From NCBI RefSeq assembly GCF_051020985.1, contig NW_027475141.1:1302001-1366000 (forward strand): DNA of 64,000 bases, in the 5' to 3' direction. Below, piece by piece: positions 63,981-64,000 of this stretch (positions within the stretch are counted from its first letter, which is position 1; every line of letters starts with the position of its first letter). Both the position numbers and the translations under genes were made by a program. This DNA is from Nomia melanderi. Its lineage: Eukaryota > Arthropoda > Insecta > Hymenoptera > Halictidae. Below the pieces are notes generated by a model that worked only from the letters and a program-made list of their open reading frames with translations, was not told the origin of the DNA and did no database searches.

Positions 63981-64000
63981 TAGCACCCGAGATATCACCA
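63981..64000 (+). repeat. Partial monomer at right window edge
   Basis: The final 20 bases are the start of another unit, TAGCACCCGAG followed by ATATCACCA. The array continues beyond the window. Confidence 0.95.

Larger units (their letters stand above)
1..64000 (+). repeat. Satellite DNA array, 175-bp monomer, about 365 head-to-tail copies
   Basis: The same unit recurs every 175 bp across the whole window in one orientation. Landmarks in order within each unit are TAGCACCCGAG (1-11), GATATC (11-16), an AT-rich stretch AGATATATATTGGATTTT (20-37), TGTCCGGCCCCATGAGACGG (52-71), CTCGGCCCCTGGTGGTCCGAG (79-99), CGTTCCCGCTGCACAGATTC (102-121), ATGCGCCAGGGCCTCC (122-137), and GATTTATTGCGCTATCTCTAA (155-175, here given in part). 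Length variation is limited to scattered 1-2 bp indels, with a net change of about 6 bp over 365 units. No other sequence interrupts it. A size close to one nucleosome repeat and kilobase-scale higher-order duplications are typical of centromeric or pericentromeric satellites in eukaryotes, but location and function are inference. I do not recognise the family. Confidence 0.98.
48000..64000 (+). repeat. Array segment 5: higher-order region of 19-monomer ancestry
   Basis: Near-identical blocks repeat at 3,325 (19 monomers), 5,249 (30 minus 1 bp), 5,774 (33 minus 1 bp), 4,549 (26 minus 1 bp), 2,275 (13), 1,750 (10) and 1,225 bp (7). Type B units here are nearly all GATTCCGAATA, and type D units are common. 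Other markers are CCGGCCGCATGAGACGG, GGTATTCCGAGGTCGATCC, GAGTGTCTGGCCCC, GAGTGTCCAGCCCC, CTACAAAAAATGCAC and CTCTCATAGCGCCC. The right end is cut by the window. Confidence 0.85.

Noticed and set aside
1..64000. Hundreds of overlapping open reading frames of 60-157 codons as protein genes
   Set aside because: They recur at the 175-bp period on both strands, change frame in every unit, overlap each other and diverge freely. They show no recognisable domain. They are by-products of the satellite.
1..64000. Primate alpha satellite or a CENP-B-box satellite
   Set aside because: The unit is about 54% G+C, not AT-rich, and is 175 rather than 171 bp. I looked for the essential CENP-B box pattern TTCG....A..CGGG on both strands of the consensus. 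The nearest stretch, around CGTTCCCGCTGC, does not satisfy it.
1..64000. CRISPR array or other prokaryotic repeat-spacer system
   Set aside because: There are no unique spacers between short repeats. The entire 175-bp unit is repetitive, and no cas-like genes are present.
1..64000. Protein-coding tandem repeat (megasatellite-type gene)
   Set aside because: A unit length not divisible by three, with tandem TAA-TAG stops at most unit junctions, excludes a continuous reading frame over several units.
1..64000. 5S rRNA or tRNA tandem cluster
   Set aside because: No A/B-box or C-box internal promoter arrangement, CCA-type cloverleaf or terminal T-run transcription stop could be recognised in the consensus.
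1..64000. Transposon insertion or inverted segment within the array
   Set aside because: The CTAA/TAGC junctions keep the 175-bp phase and orientation from 112 to 63,981. No gap is large enough for an inserted element.
1..64000. Frog centromeric repeat (about 174 bp) as identity of the monomer
   Set aside because: Only the length is similar. I cannot recall or verify the sequence, so species assignment would be a guess. A direct alignment of the consensus would decide.

Overview
The whole window is one uninterrupted satellite DNA array. A 175-bp monomer is repeated head to tail, always in the same orientation, from the first base to the last. Taking the monomer as starting at the TAGCACCCGAG motif that follows the CTAA at the end of the previous unit, the window holds a 111-bp partial unit (1-111), about 365 complete units (112-63,980) and the first 20 bp of another (63,981-64,000). 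365 x 175 is 63,875 and the observed span is 63,869, so net length drift is only 6 bp. I found no unique sequence, inversion, transposon, RNA gene or convincing protein gene. Both array edges lie outside the window.

This points to a eukaryotic chromosome, most likely a centromeric, pericentromeric or other heterochromatic block. I do not recognise the monomer family, so I do not name a species. A consensus made by eye has about 54% G+C and nine CpG sites per unit (hand-counted observed/expected about 0.7). It is therefore unlike AT-rich primate alpha satellite and not strongly CpG-depleted.

Layout. Segment 1 (1 to about 10,900) has diverged monomers with short local duplications, including an 8-monomer-spaced block. 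Segment 2 (about 10,900-19,850) is a mosaic in which 18.45-19.79 kb copies 10.92-12.26 kb and 17.66-18.68 kb copies 12.94-13.95 kb. Segment 3 (about 19,850-35,500) is the most recently amplified part visible. It holds a direct tandem duplication of an 11-monomer block (about 1.93 kb, two differences found) and a 2.96-kb block repeated at exactly 3,850 bp (22 monomers, three differences found). Segment 4 (about 35,500-48,000) mixes pieces from segment 3 at a 27-monomer spacing, a 5-monomer (875 bp) tandem block and a pair of identical adjacent monomers. Segment 5 (about 48,000-64,000) is built from a 19-monomer (3,325 bp) higher-order block, then partly copied and reshuffled at 30- and 33-monomer spacings.

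Monomer types. Type A is the majority. Type B (40 units by my count) keeps the length but has a heavily substituted internal stretch containing GGTGACGG and AATCTGTAA. Type C is an A/B hybrid. Type D has GACAGTCCGG linked to GGTGATTTTC and usually GAGGTAGTTCC. Every duplication spacing is a whole number of monomers within a few bases, as expected for in-register unequal exchange or conversion. Because 175 = 3 x 58 + 1, the reading frame rotates in each unit. The many 60-100 codon open frames on both strands are therefore by-products of the repeat rather than genes.
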